NCBI RefSeq assembly: GCF_027244095.1
Contig: NC_069658.1
Location: forward strand, 414,806,687 to 414,870,686
DNA length: 64,000 bases
Reading direction: 5' to 3'
Source: Hemicordylus capensis
Lineage: Eukaryota; Chordata; Lepidosauria; Squamata; Cordylidae
This document shows, in pieces, positions 10,308 to 20,503 of this stretch. The stretch's first letter is position 1; the number at the start of each line of letters is the position of its first letter. The position numbers and the translations under genes were made by a program. Under the pieces are notes generated by a model that saw nothing but the letters and a program-made list of their open reading frames with translations, was not told the DNA's origin and made no database searches.

Positions 10308-11727
10308 AAAACCTGTAGCCAAGAATTGGTGGGACCATAAAATTGAAAAAGTTGAAGAAAATGAAGATGTAAAAATATTATGGGACTTCCGACTACAAAC
10401 AGACAAACACCTGCCACACAATACACCAGATAGAACTGTAGTTGAGAAGAAAGAAAAACAAGTGAAAATAATTGACATAGCAATACCAGGGGATAGCAGA
10501 ATAGAAGAAAAAGAAATAGAAAAAATCACAAAATACAAAGATCTACAAATTGAAATTGAAAGGCTGTGGCAGAAAAAGACCAAAATAATCCCAGTGGTCA
10601 TTGGCGCCCTGGGTGCAGTTCCAAAAGACCTTGAAGAGCACCTCAACACCATAGGGGCCACAGAAATCATCATCAGCCAGTTACAAAAAGCAGCTTTACT
10701 GGGAACAGCCTATATTCTGCGACGATATCTATAACAACTGACAATAAAATTCAGCCATCCTAGGTCCTTGGGAAGGACTCGATGTCTGGATAAAACAAAC
10801 CAGTCAATAACACCTGTCTGACTGTGTAAATAAATAAATAAATAAATAAATAATACACATGTGCAGGCTTCACCAACTTTTCCAGCCCAAAAGGTCAGCA
10901 TGGCAGAAGGTGCCATGTTCATAAGGGCAATTGCGTCTACTTGAGCCTGTTACTGCAAGTAACGTGATCCACAGTGACCTGCCAGAGCTGTGTGTCTTTG
11001 TACCTATTGTGATCTTGTGATAGAGCAAAAGGTTTTAAGCTTGTGTGCCATCTGCTGCTTATTTGTGGAGAGTGGAGCTGGAATTGCAGAAGGACAGCTT
11101 TCATTTTTAGGGGTGCCTTTGCTTTCCTTTCTTTTAGAGACACTGAAGTAAAGATTCTTCCTTCTGATCCTGGTTTTGATTTATTTCAAGTACTGAGAGA
11201 AGAGAGATCTGATATCTTTTGTTCCATGCAGGTATGAGAATAAATACGTGAAATTCTTCAAAAGCAAACCAGAACTACCTCCAGGCCTGAATCCAGAGGC
11301 CAACGCTCAGATGGCAAGGCAGGCTTCAAAGGGACCAGAAAGCGGTGAGGCAGGACTCTCCAAGACAGCCAAGAGGAACCTAAAACGCAAGGAGAAGCGA
11401 AAGCAGCAGCAGGAGAAAGGGGAGCGAGATACAGATGACCTGATCCAGTCACTAGAGAAAACATCCTTGTCAGCCACACCAGGCAGCAGAGGGGATGGTC
11501 AGCTGGCTGTGCCAGCAGGCAGCAGTGATGGCTCCTCTGCTGCTGCCGCCGCTTTGGAGAAGAACAAGAAAATCAAAAACCTGAAAAAGAAACTGCGGCA
11601 GGTGGAGGAGCTGCAGGCACGGATTGACTCTGGGGAGATCAAGCAACCGACCAAAGAGCAGTTGGACAAGCTGGCTCGAAGGAAAGCTTTGGAAGAGGAA
11701 CTCGAGGACCTGGAATTGGATTTGTAA
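2335..11727 (+). CDS. PYM1: PYM1, exon junction complex recycling factor (partner of Y14 and Mago), complete, 3 coding exons
   Basis: Spliced CDS 2335-2365, 8950-9043 and 11232-11727 totals 621 nt, 206 residues plus stop, close to the 204 residues of human PYM1. It begins [11 protein letters not shown] and continues [18 protein letters not shown] and [20 protein letters not shown], the near-invariant N-terminal Mago/Y14-binding region. A lysine/arginine-rich segment ([17 protein letters not shown], about residues 83-99) follows, then a variable Ser/Ala linker, and a C-terminal charged helix ([20 protein letters not shown]) ending in a typical acidic tail. Known role: PYM binds Mago-Y14 and the 40S ribosomal subunit and strips exon junction complexes from newly exported mRNA in the cytoplasm. 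All junctions are GT/AG and phases agree (1, then 2). The start was chosen by homology and a good Kozak context, although the frame stays open upstream to an ATG at 2173. The gene looks intact. Confidence 0.97.
3576..3815 (+). mobile_element. L2-type 3'-tail repeat inserted in the CR1-like LINE
   Basis: Shares its whole length with 43780-44035 and with the reverse complement of 9176-9430. It starts GCAAAGAGGCACCTTTTAA, passes through TTTTTAGATTGTGAGACC, and ends in a degraded form of the L2-like end (normally AACCGCCCTGAGCC...GGGCGGTATA). It interrupts the 3' UTR of the surrounding LINE. Confidence 0.7.
4404..4896. mobile_element. Non-autonomous hAT element (palindromic MITE) with 8-bp target duplication
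   Basis: Begins TAGGGATG and ends CACCCCTA, flanked by the perfect 8-bp duplication TTTTTATT at 4396-4403 and 4897-4904, diagnostic of hAT transposition. Most of the interior is one long imperfect inverted repeat with arms at about 4485-4665 and 4675-4852, so the single strand could fold into a hairpin of roughly 180 bp. It has no coding capacity; mirrored open frames on the two strands are a by-product of the palindrome. It sits inside the CR1-like LINE. Confidence 0.92.
5696..5988 (+). mobile_element. 5S-rRNA-headed SINE
   Basis: The head GAGCTGGTCTTGTGGTAGCA is followed by GCTGAGCAGGGTCT and a TTTGAATGTGAGACTAC segment that align with the internal promoter region of 5S rRNA (GCTAAGCAGGGTC and GGATGGGAGAC). 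After it comes a second module related to the tRNA-like unit at 49911, then the shared tail ending GGCAGCTTCCTATG. Inserted in the CR1-like LINE. Confidence 0.8.
6126..6187. mobile_element. Fragment of a palindromic hAT MITE
   Basis: ATGATGGGAGTTGTAATCCA and the following ACATCTGGG...AAACCCTGG match one arm of the MITEs at 37787 and 47799. The second arm is not visible. Confidence 0.5.
6294..8049 (+). mobile_element. LTR retrotransposon fossil, decayed, inserted in the CR1-like LINE
   Basis: The flanking LINE sequence is interrupted precisely, with the 5-bp repeat AACTC on both sides (6289-6293 and 8050-8054). The two ends are related direct repeats: 7295-7413 and 7917-8049 share CCTAGCTTTGAATGA, GACTCAGCCAG and GGGCCATGAC. 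A primer-binding-like stretch (about 7414-7430) and a short gag-like start at about 7560-7725 lie between them. The element is strongly reduced and broken in several places. Superfamily (Ty3/gypsy-like or ERV-like) is undecided. A Sauria SINE sits in the first LTR. Confidence 0.65.
6760..6946 (+). mobile_element. Sauria SINE, 5'-truncated
   Basis: Starts at the B-box region (GGTTGCCGGTTTGAATCCC), continues with the family body (GGAAGATGCTGAAAGGCATC) and ends with the BovB/RTE-like tail (GCCAGGAGTCGAAATCGACA, then CACTTTACCTTA). It is inserted in the LTR of the fossil at 6294-8049, so it is younger than that element. Confidence 0.85.
8611..8856 (+). mobile_element. Sauria SINE, near full length
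   Basis: tRNA-related head with B box GGTTCGAATCC at 8653-8663, body (GATGCTGAAAGACATCATCT) and BovB-like tail with CCAGGAGTCAACACTGACTC ending CACTTTACCTTA. It lies about 90 bp upstream of PYM1 exon 2, so it may crowd the branch-point region of intron 1. An older short repeat (GGACTTAAGTCA...) flanks both sides. Confidence 0.9.
8950..9043 (+). CDS. PYM1: PYM1 coding exon 2
   Basis: 94 bp between the acceptor TTTCAG (ending 8949) and the donor GTAAGT (from 9044). It completes the split Gly codon and encodes the core Mago-Y14-binding stretch from [13 protein letters not shown] to EEVPV. Exon size, phase and sequence match vertebrate PYM1. Confidence 0.97.
9155..9430 (-). mobile_element. L2-type 3'-tail repeat with (TTA)n tail
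   Basis: Reverse complement of the repeat at 43780-44035. The (TTA)n run at 9155-9182 is the element's 3' tail. TATACCGCCCTTCCAAAAAT and GGCTCAGGGCGGTT mark the conserved end. Located in PYM1 intron 2. Confidence 0.75.
10076..10311 (+). mobile_element. tRNA-derived SINE with LINE-like tail and (TAA)n end
   Basis: A-box region TAGTGGTTAGAGTG and B box GAGTTCAAATT (about 10116-10126), then GGGTGACTCTGGGCCAGTCA, then a tail GAAGAGCGGGATATAAATGT resembling L2-type LINE ends, and (TAA)n. The first bases of the head are missing. The R4 fragment follows directly from the TAA run. Confidence 0.85.
10312..10853 (+). mobile_element. R4/Dong-clade LINE, 5'-truncated copy
   Basis: Encodes the end of the [23 protein letters not shown], then IIDIAIPGD of the restriction-like endonuclease, then [19 protein letters not shown] and ILRRYL. 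It ends with the same 3' UTR as the long copy at 40190-43748 (TCCTAGGTCCTTGGGAAGGA) and an (AAATA)n tail. Over this span it is almost identical to the long copy and has one continuous open frame from at least 10462 to 10734, so the insertion is recent. Confidence 0.9.
11232..11727 (+). CDS. PYM1: PYM1 coding exon 3 (last)
   Basis: Starts after the acceptor CATGCAG and encodes YENKYVKFF through the stop TAA at 11725-11727. It contains the basic [15 protein letters not shown] segment, a low-complexity linker with an Ala run, and the C-terminal coiled-coil-like region ending in [10 protein letters not shown]. The linker (about residues 100-150) is the part least like the mammalian protein. Confidence 0.97.
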
Positions 11728-12205
11728 AGGGCTGAAATCTCAGCCGGACATAGCTTGCATAGGAACAAACCGTCCCCAGGGGAACATTCTGAGAACTGTG
11801 CAACACACAGACCAGAAGATGCTGTCTTCAGGCTCCTCCTTTGTACCTTTTATTTTATTTTATGTTGGGTGCTGTCTGAATTTTTAAAAGTGTTTCTCCC
11901 AGCTGTTGATGTGTTGATACTTGAGGACTCTAAAACCACTTTGCCGCCCTCCAAAGTCCTTTTCTCTTCTCCTCCCTCTCACCCGGTTGGGGTGGGCCGT
12001 GGGTGGCTAGGAAGGTCACTTGGTGCGTGGTGCTGGCCTTCAGAAGCCCCAGAGGGAGTGGTGTGTTCCATGTCTTCTCCCTGCCCCTGTATAATACCCA
12101 ACACCTTCATGTTCTCTGTAATGGCCACTCTACCTTCTGCCTCTTCTTCCTCCTCCTCCTCATTTTTAAAGAATGCAATAATAAACATTGCAGTAGTGAC
12201 CTGAG
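11728..12205 (+). other. PYM1: PYM1 3' UTR with polyadenylation signal
   Basis: Transposon-free sequence after the stop, ending with AATAAA at 12180-12185. This gives a 3' UTR of about 470-480 nt if cleavage occurs 15-25 nt later. A (TCC)-rich pyrimidine tract lies at about 12140-12165. Confidence 0.8.
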
Positions 12206-12397
12206 TCTGGGATATTTTTTTCTCCCTTTTCATTCAACCTGCCTCGGGATCAGGCAGATTTTTTGCTAACTTCTTTGTGGTACCAAGACTTTATATATAA
12301 GATTTTCTTTCTTAGGAAAACAACAATGTAAATACACCCTTCAAACAGGCTGTTGGTTTGAGTTGCAAATTATTTTTCTTTCTGGGATCTTGAACTG

Positions 12398-12490
12398 GTT
12401 GCCTCTCAGTGCAATCCTGTTTATTCAGGAATAAGTCCCACTGAATTCAATCAGTCCTGCTCCCAGGTAAATTTGTGTAGGATTGCAGCT
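12398..12490. repeat. Short interspersed repeat (AGTCCCACTGAATTCAAT type)
   Basis: Contains CAGGAATAAGTCCCACTGAA and CTCCCAGGTAAATTTGTGTA, a short motif array that recurs in diverged form at 20112-20185 and around 8560-8600 and 23057-23150. It looks like an old low-copy-length repeat common in reptile genomes. I cannot assign it to a family. Confidence 0.45.
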
Positions 12491-13462
12491 TTTGGTGTAT
12501 TCTGTCCCCAGTTCCACCCCTTTGGGTTGAGGCTCTCCAAAAACAGGCACCACTTAGTTACACCAGAGTTATTGAACAGCTCTCCTTTCCGAATCTCTTT
12601 AAAGAGCAGACTAGAGCTCAACACTGTAGTCTGTCCCCCTGTTTCTCAGCTGTCCCCCAGCAAGGACAAAGCTGACACTTAAAAGCTGGGGGAAAGGAAC
12701 ATTACAATTTTTCTTCTTTCTGGGGGGCTAGCTCTGTTGCAACAAAAATTTGTGACACTTTAAAGACTCGTTTATATTAATATGCTTTTATTTAAGCTTG
12801 TGTGGACTATTGCATTTGAAGAAGTGGGCTTTAGTCCATAACTGTGTTCATCTAGAAGGTGCCACCAGACTGTTGTTTGTAATCAGTGGCCAGCAGGTGG
12901 TGCTAAAAGGTCTTAGTAGCAACAACCTAACAGAACATTGCTCTTTTTTTAGTATGGAGCTATTTTTGTCCTTCCTGATCCCCTTTCTATGGCTTTTGGT
13001 AGGAGGGAAGTGAAGGAGCTGTCTTTTTTTCAAGAGGGAAATGTCTGTGATAGACTTGAAGCTCCCTTTTTGGGTCAATATGGCTGGCAGTGGATTTGGG
13101 GAATGCAACTGACCCAGTCAGACTCTGATTTTTCCAGATGGCAGTATCACCACCCAATTCTTCGGAGCAGCCAGTGCTCCATATTCCTTAGAATCATTAC
13201 CAGTGCTGGCCACTGAGATCATGGCTGAGAAGAAAACAGTCATCGCTCTACAATGGAAAAACAAGTCTATCTGTTGCTTAATTTGTAGGGTTGCTGCAAA
13301 CAGCTTCCACAAGTAACACAAGCTTCCATTTTAGTTCTCAAGTGGTACATCGGAGGCTGAAGTCTATACTCTGGATTCCAGTGAAGTCTATACTCTGGAT
13401 TCCAGTGGTTAGGGTTGCCAGATCTTCATTTGAGGATGGTGCCTTGGTGCTTTTAAAGTTAT
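12491..13462. other. Intergenic stretch; only a small tandem duplication
   Basis: No gene seen. At 13358-13407 a 25-bp unit (GAAGTCTATACTCTGGATTC...) is present twice in tandem with no change, a very recent duplication. Confidence 0.6.
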
Positions 13463-13695
13463 AAGAACATAAGAAAGCCCTGTGGGATCAGGCCAGTGGC
13501 CCATCGAATCGGGCATCCTGCTTCACCAGGTGCATCAGGGAAGCTTGGGGACAACTATCCCCAACCATTGGTGCTCCCTAGCAGGGGCACGCCCCCTCTG
13601 ATCACAGTGGGAATATACAGCTGTCCAGGCGAGTAGCCATTGGTAGCCCTATGCTCCATGAATTTGTCAAATCCTGTCTAAACACCATTTCGATT
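13463..13695 (-). mobile_element. CR1-like LINE 3'-end fragment
   Basis: ATAAGAACATAAGAAAGCCC, GGCCAGTGGCCCATC and CTCCATGAATTTGTCAAATC follow the order of the CR1-like 3' UTR at 3445-3960, but with enough differences to be a separate, older subfamily. Confidence 0.65.
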
Positions 13696-14171
13696 GAGGA
13701 TTGGGAGGGTGCCGCTGCTGTTTTTGCTGCTCCCTGTTTTAATAAAGGGGTGGAGCTCTACTTTTGCACCACAGCAAACAGGAGAGAGGATGGTTAATGG
13801 GAAGATCTGTAACTTCTCCCACCCTGCTTGAGTACCAGCCCAGTCACCAACATGTCCTGCCTGCCCATCTCATGCAAAGGGGATTTCCATACTTCTCCAT
13901 ACAGATTAAAGGCTGAGGATGGCTGACAGGACCAAGTGGGGAGGTAGAAGCTGCAACTGTGTTCTGGAGAAGGTTTCCTGGCAGCATGATAGCAATTCTA
14001 CTGCAACCCTGTGATTCTATATCCCATGCTGGCAACTAATTTTTAACAGAGAACATATTTTGAATTGCCCTAAGGCCAGCACCTTAAACTCTACCTGATT
14101 ACTCCTGTCTGAGACAAGGCACAGGGAAACGGGAAGACTGTTACATTTCTCACCTACACCTAATAATTATG

Positions 14172-14223
<52 letters not shown>

Positions 14224-15080
14224 GTGTCTTGCAACTGCATCTTTGGCAGCGCTCTGGCCTTATTTTTCACCTCAGTGGTTCACCCAGATATAAGTCGAAT
14301 GCTCCTTAATCCCATCCTTCCTCCCTCCCTCCCTCCCTCAGCCGAGGCTCTGTCACAATTCTCACTTTCTCACCTACTCCCAATAATTACATCATTTCTG
14401 TTGCATCCACAGGCACAGTTTGAGATGTAATCTGCAGCTAGTTCCCCACTGCATACTTGTGATTATCCAGTACGTCATGCAAGTGAGTATGCTTGCTGAA
14501 TTTTAAAAGCTTTGTCCCACTTTCATTGTCCAGAAGGAAAGTATGGATTCTGTCAGAAGGAAAGTATGTGCCCTGAATTCTGGAGCCATCTACATGATCT
14601 TCCTTGAGATGTCTGGAATGACTGGTCATCCAGCAACTTTTAACCAGAAGGGGAGGTGTCTATTACAGTGGGCAAAGAGGCATTTTCCAGCAGCAGTTTT
14701 AGTAAGCAATATATTCTGTTGCAAGAAGGTTAGATTGTGAGGAAGCAACGCTGGGAAGAAGCAGCAGCATCCAATCTCTGCTGGTAAAGAGAAGGTGTGT
14801 ATTCCTCCCTCCCTCCCAGAAACTTAGGCAAGGAGGGTCAGGTGGGCTTTTCTCTGGCCATAGTGCTGATGTCCTCTGCCAGCCAAACAGAAAGGAAGTG
14901 CAGTGCCTCTTCACCTATTGTCAGGGAGGCCTGTGCACACTCGAAAAGATTGGATCAGTTTTATACCATAGGCCTTTTTGGCTTAAAAAGGTGTTCTTGT
15001 GCACCCATGCTGGTTCAAGACGATTTCTCTCTTGTTTTCTTCATTTTGCAATAGTGTGGGTGTACAAGGACACCTTTTTC
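13696..15080. other. Intergenic stretch with microsatellites
   Basis: No gene recognised. Contains a (CA)n run at 14174-14220 and a short (CCCT)n tract at about 14318-14339. Confidence 0.6.
14174..14220. repeat. (CA)n microsatellite
   Basis: About 23 uninterrupted CA dinucleotides, likely polymorphic. Confidence 0.95.
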
Positions 15081-15355
15081 AACCCAAACATTTCAGAGTC
15101 TGGGGGCAGCAACAGAGAAGGCCCTGTCCTGCATGCACGACAACTGAGCCTCCCTCATTGTTGGCACCCGGAGCAGAGCCCCCTCAGATGACTTCATCAA
15201 GCGGGCAGCAACCCTCGGGAGCAGGCAGTCCCTCAGGTATCCTGGGCCCAAACCATTAAGGGCTTTAAAGGTCAAAACCAGCACCTTGAATTGGACCCGG
15301 TAACAAACTGGTAGCCAGTGCCTCTCTTTCAAAATGGGTGTGATGTGCTCCCACC
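15081..15355 (-). mobile_element. L2 LINE fragment (C-terminal end of ORF2)
   Basis: Reverse-strand frame encodes RHWLPVCYRVQFKVLVLTFK and ALNGLGPGYLRDCLLP, the same region as ELHWLPIGFRTKYKVLVITY in the L2 copy at 56000-56500. It is a short piece with no 3' UTR match. Confidence 0.85.
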
Positions 15356-16254
15356 AGACAGCTCCAGATATTTAAATAAATAAATAAATCAAATTTACAT
15401 AACTCCTGATATATACATCTCTATGATATGCCGCCCTAACATTCCCCATTCTCTCTTGCTTGGAGGGAACGCCTCTTAAATGGTGTTTGTCATTTGGATT
15501 TTATATTTGTATTAAAAATACATTTTTTTAAAAAAAATCAACTGACTAATTGTATTCTATCCAGTATCTTTTGTTTTGTTGTTTAGAAGCTTGTCCCACT
15601 GGGGATCCTGTAGAGAGTGTGGGGGGTGGAGTCAGAAAGGAAAAAGGAGGAGAAAAGAGAGTTGTCTCTCAATAAACTCTTAGGTAAACCAAGTTAAGAA
15701 GACTACGTGTTTGAGGGAAGCTGCTATAAAACACTAATTTAGGAGCAGCTTTTTTAGTTGAACCAAAATGTTTAATAGATTGATCCACTAATGTTGCAGC
15801 CCTAATTATTTTATTTGCCTTTGTCGTATATGAAATTTAATATGTATATAAAGTCTGTATGCATACAGAGGTCTATAGCTCTCTTTAGATTCAGATTGAT
15901 ATTTCCAGGTAACGGAGACCAGCCAACAGAATTCAACATGCTTCTCTCTATTGATTTCAATGGCTTAAGCATATTTGTGTTGGATCATGGCCAGCCACTA
16001 GGAGTAGCTTATTAAACATTACTAACACACTAACCTAGAATATAAAATTAAAATGAGAATTCAAGATCTGCCATGATAGATTCTAAGAGGAAAATAGAAA
16101 CTTTAAATAGATTATGAAAATATGTGTTATAACTTAATAGACCATAATACAAAGAAAGAAAATTATATTCATCCTAACAAACAAAAATCCTCCACCACCC
16201 AAGCCATTTATGTTAAGCTGGACAGTCTATAGAGAAGTTATGGGTCTAATCATA
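15356..16254. other. Intergenic stretch, nothing recognised
   Basis: AT-rich, with a short (AAATA)n run near 15375. No gene or family recognised. Confidence 0.5.
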
Positions 16255-17060
16255 ACATTTTTTATCAGCTTGCTTTCCAGTAGGCTTATGAGATCACCTG
16301 GCATTCTGTGTGAGTGTCAGGCCGTGTGTGCACCCCCCACCCCATCAACTTCGCAATGCCTGGACCACTATGAACCAAATTGGGTACAGTTGTGGGACAC
16401 CTCAACGGCGTTGTTTGTGATGATGTCTTCCACCCTGACCCAAGACGGTGGACACGTAAACTTTTGAGGCACAAGTGGGCTAGCTTGTGAACTGCTTGAC
16501 CGATTTGAACCAAATTGCAACAGCTGTAGGGACACATAGGGATGCCCTAATGGCGTGGTGTGTGATGATGTCATCCACTCCAATTCAAGATAGCAGCCAC
16601 ATAAACATCTGAGGCACAAGTGGACTACCTAACCCATTTGAACCAAATTGGGTACAGTTGCAGTGAGTGACACACAGGGATACCTCAATGGCATAATTTG
16701 TGATTATGTCATCTACATCGATTCAAAATGGCGGATGCGTAAACTTTTGAGGTGCAAGTGGGCTAACTTGTGAACCACTTAACCGATTTGAACCAAATTT
16801 GCTGCTGCTGTAGGGACATATAGGGACACCTCAGTGGCGTAGTTTGTGATATTGTCTACCCCAATCCAAGACGGCAGACGCGTGAACGTTTGAGGCGCAA
16901 GTGGGCTAACTTGTGGATGGGATAACTGATTTGAACCAAGTTAGGTCAAGTTGTGAGTGACTCACAGGGACACCTCAGTGGTGTAGTTTGTGATGATTTC
17001 ATCCACGCTGATTCAAGATGCAGAAGCGCAAGTGCAGTAACTTGAGGACTGTCTGATTAG
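16255..17060 (+). repeat. Element with about five internal tandem units of about 145 bp, two alternating unit types
   Basis: The phrase ATTTGAACCAAATT recurs at about 16505, 16637, 16788 and (diverged) 16932, with a first partial form at about 16370. Each unit holds GATGATGTCATCCAC..., TCAAGATGGC-like, and TTTTGAGGCACAAGTGGGCT. Units beginning GGGTACAGTTG alternate with units beginning GCTGTAGGGACA. A non-tandem left part (CCAGTAGGCTTATGAGATCA, GGCATTCTGTGTGAGTG) is shared with an inverted relative at 22085-22375, so this is an interspersed element with a variable tandem core, not a plain satellite. No coding frame. Confidence 0.8.
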
Positions 17061-17775
17061 AAACCTGCTTATCCACTTTTTAAGGTAACTGCTCCTTGCC
17101 ACTGGCTGCCCAAGCCTATTTGGGCTCATCCCTACTTGCTACACACACACTGAAGTTTCCTAAGGTTCCCACAACTTTGGAAGCCTAGGAGACTTCAGTA
17201 TATTTGTAGCAATCATGTTATTTAACAAAGAGCTATCCTTTGGCTTTGGCTTATCCTTTGGCTGTTATTCAGAATTATATTTTTATCTGTAATTGGTCAT
17301 AACTATACATAAATTACATTAAACAATTCAATAGCTTACAACCAACTTTAATGCCTGGATGGAAAAAGATTCACACTTATAAACCAATATTTCCAAAATG
17401 TATGCTGGTTTATCAATTTAGGGATAAAACACCATCTGTACATGATTTTAAAATCCCCGAGTATACATCCCTGAGTGTGTTGCCAAATATGGTTTTAATA
17501 AACAACCCAAAGCTATGATGCAGTTCTCTTTGACAGTGCGGAATAGTATATAGCATTTCAGAGGTAGACCATGGGTGCAGACAAAGGGAAAGCTTGAGGA
17601 ACAGCTCCTCACTTACGGTTTTTTTAGAGGGGTAGGGAAGAGAAGCATTTTTGAAGGGGATAAATACATGTGTGGAGGGATAGAAAAGCACTTTTTAACA
17701 TGGGGGAAAAGCAAAAAACACTGCTTAACAGTTGGGGAAAGGAAAAACATTTACAGGGGAGGTCATTAAGAAGAA

Positions 17776-18020
17776 GGTGCAGGGAGAGAAGCTTGCATAT
17801 TGCAAGGTAGAAGGAACAGGAAGAGAGGAAGCGGAAGAGGAAGTACAAAGCAGGAAGGAAGGAAGTTAGTCCCTAAGAGTAGCAATCTACATTCCAAAGG
17901 GATAGTGTCAGAGCACTAGAGAAGTGATGGCCAATGTCTTGACCTTCTAGCCCTCTGACTCACTAGTCTGTCCTCCATTGTCTTTGAGACGAGACAGCGC
18001 AAAGTCCTTCACTTCCAACA
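17776..18020 (-). mobile_element. Partial LTR of the Ty1/copia family (relative of the element at 24633-29612)
   Basis: From GGTGCAGGG through TTGCAAGGTAGAAGGAACAG to CAAAGTCCTTCACTTCCAAC it matches the right-hand portion of the two LTRs at 24633-25137 and 29115-29612. No internal sequence follows, so it is an LTR-only fossil, incomplete and more diverged than the pair. Confidence 0.85.
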
Positions 18021-20461
18021 CCTTCTGCATGCAAAGCATGTGTCCTGCCACCCCACTGAGTTAACTTTTTACATTGTCCTGGATGCTAGTAACTAATCCC
18101 ACCCCCCACCTTGAAATGTAAATACACTCCACCTGAAACATCTGTCCTCCACAACCAGCTGTGTTCTCTAGTGTCCTCCATTTCCTCAGAGCTTTGCTTG
18201 CAATCCTTGTCACAATAATTTATTTTGATTTACACTCGTCCCCCAATCCCCAAGCCATGGAGTAAATAACTTATCTTATTTAACCTCATAATTGATAGTC
18301 CTGCTGGCTAATGTTACAGCATACAGTAAATAATCTGGGGGTTAGGCTGATTGATGTATCAGTCATGACTGGGAGTTGTTACAAAATGGGGGGGGGGAAC
18401 ACACCCACAAATGATGCAGAGCTGACCTTACCTCCACCTTCTATAAAACTCCTCATCCATTCTCTTTGGTTGTCCTTCATCTAGCCTAGTAGTTTTCCAG
18501 CATTCTGTCTTCAGGGAAGACTTCACACATTGGCTTGTCTGCCACAGAACATCTGAGCACTGCCAAGGATTCTGGGGCCTGTTTTAAGGTGTATATACGC
18601 AGTTTGTTCAAGGCACAGATCAGGCATGTTTGGCCTCGCTTTCGCCCTGCGTGAACGGAATGGGCGTTCTAGATTAGAATATGGCCCAGTTCCTCCCTGT
18701 AATTTTACACTGCAGGGGAGATGGAGAAGGGTGAACTTATCTTTCAGATCTTGTAAGTGTGTCCTTCATTGCTATTTTTTCACTGAGAAGTTCCTAATAA
18801 GGGTTTCCCAGCATGCAATTTGAAAACCACTAAGTGGTTTTCACAGTATGTCAGAAGGTATGCAGCAAAATCTGTCTTAGAGAACATGCTAAGTTACTGA
18901 TGGATTGGCTGAACCTGGTGTGGTTCCTGCTATTTCCCAGCACCACCAAATGACTCCATAGCTGTTGGGCTGCCCTGCAACATCAAAGTAAGATAGGACT
19001 TGTGAAACTGCTAAAACTGAGCCTAGTGGATGGGGCGGGCTTAGGGGAGCGAGAGGGCAGGGCTTCTGACCAGCTGTTCTTCCAAAGCCCCTCGCTTTTG
19101 CAAGAAAGGGGCGGAAGAAGAGGACAGGACAGAGCAGCAAGAGCGATGGGAGCTGCTTCTCAAACCCCACCAGCAGCTGTCACCAATGCAGCAGAACAGC
19201 TGATGGAATGTATTAATTACTTAATTTAAACTTTCATTTTAAAAATTAGTTATTTACGATTAATTCCTGTGAAAAAGGCTTAGTTACATGCTTAGTGGTA
19301 TGCCAAATAAAATGTTCTCTGGAAGGGAGACTCCCTTACAAAACTACTACTACTACTACTACTTTTTTAATGGCACTAGGCTACCCAAAGCCTTCTTTCT
19401 CATTGCTGGCATCTCCTGGCTTATAGAACCACTTTAGACAGATGGGGGGGGGGGAATCTGCTGAACTCCTCCTCCTCCTCCATTAATCCTTGTATTTGTC
19501 CCAGAGTCTCTCTTCTGCAATTTTTTCCCCATTTCCTCCCTCTCTTTTGTTCTCCATTGTCCCTGTGTTAGCTGTTTGCCATTTTGGTGGCTTAGGTGAT
19601 TTTGTGTAATTTGGTACCACTACAGACAGTGTTATCATGGTAGGAGGATGTGGTTTTTCTGGGGGAGTGACTTAGGTGGCAATTACACAAGATGAGAGGG
19701 GAAGAGACAAAAGAGTAGCAGTGAGGTGACAATTGAATACTAGATTTGGGCAAATCTAAATAAACAGCCTACAATGCAAAAGTGCCTTTTGGGAGTCTTT
19801 GTGACAGAAAACAATTGCTTGATAAATACTGATCTTCTTCCTTCCGTTGAACATATAAATCTAAAGAAGAGATCTGAGGAAGTAACTCAAAAATCAGCTT
19901 CTAGAATTTTAAAATTCACTTTAGACAAAGGTATTGTCTCATTTGCTTTTTTCTTATAGCAGAAAATTGCAGGTTACTTAGAAATATGCACAGTTATTAC
20001 CCTGGGCACAGCAAATGAAGTGTTCCATTGAATATGTATTTCACATCTGTAAGATATATACAGTATTTCCAAGCTGAGTAACATTTTTCACTATTAATGA
20101 GTGAAGAATATGTATGTATACATCTGAGAATAAGCCCCATTTAACTCGATGGGATTGACTTCTGCGTAGGTATATATAGGATGGAGCTTAGCTGGTAGTG
20201 ACTTGTGTGAATATATTTCTCTCAAGTGAAACAAACACATTATATTTTCTCTGATCAAAAATAAGTTTCCTTATACCGTATAGGTTACATTGAGGGTAGG
20301 TGGGTGGTGATGAACAGATAAACACAGGTAACATACATATTTCAGGTGGAACAAATGTACTCTCTAGATAAATGTCTGTAAATTGGGGTAGGAGAGGGGA
20401 AGTTATTGTCTTTTTTTCCTTTCAGAGCATCAAAATGTACCACAAATGACGCACGTGCGTA

Positions 20462-20503
<42 letters not shown>

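Noticed and set aside
16360-17060. CRISPR-like array
   Set aside because: Units of about 145 bp are themselves repeated with no unique spacers, and the genome is eukaryotic.
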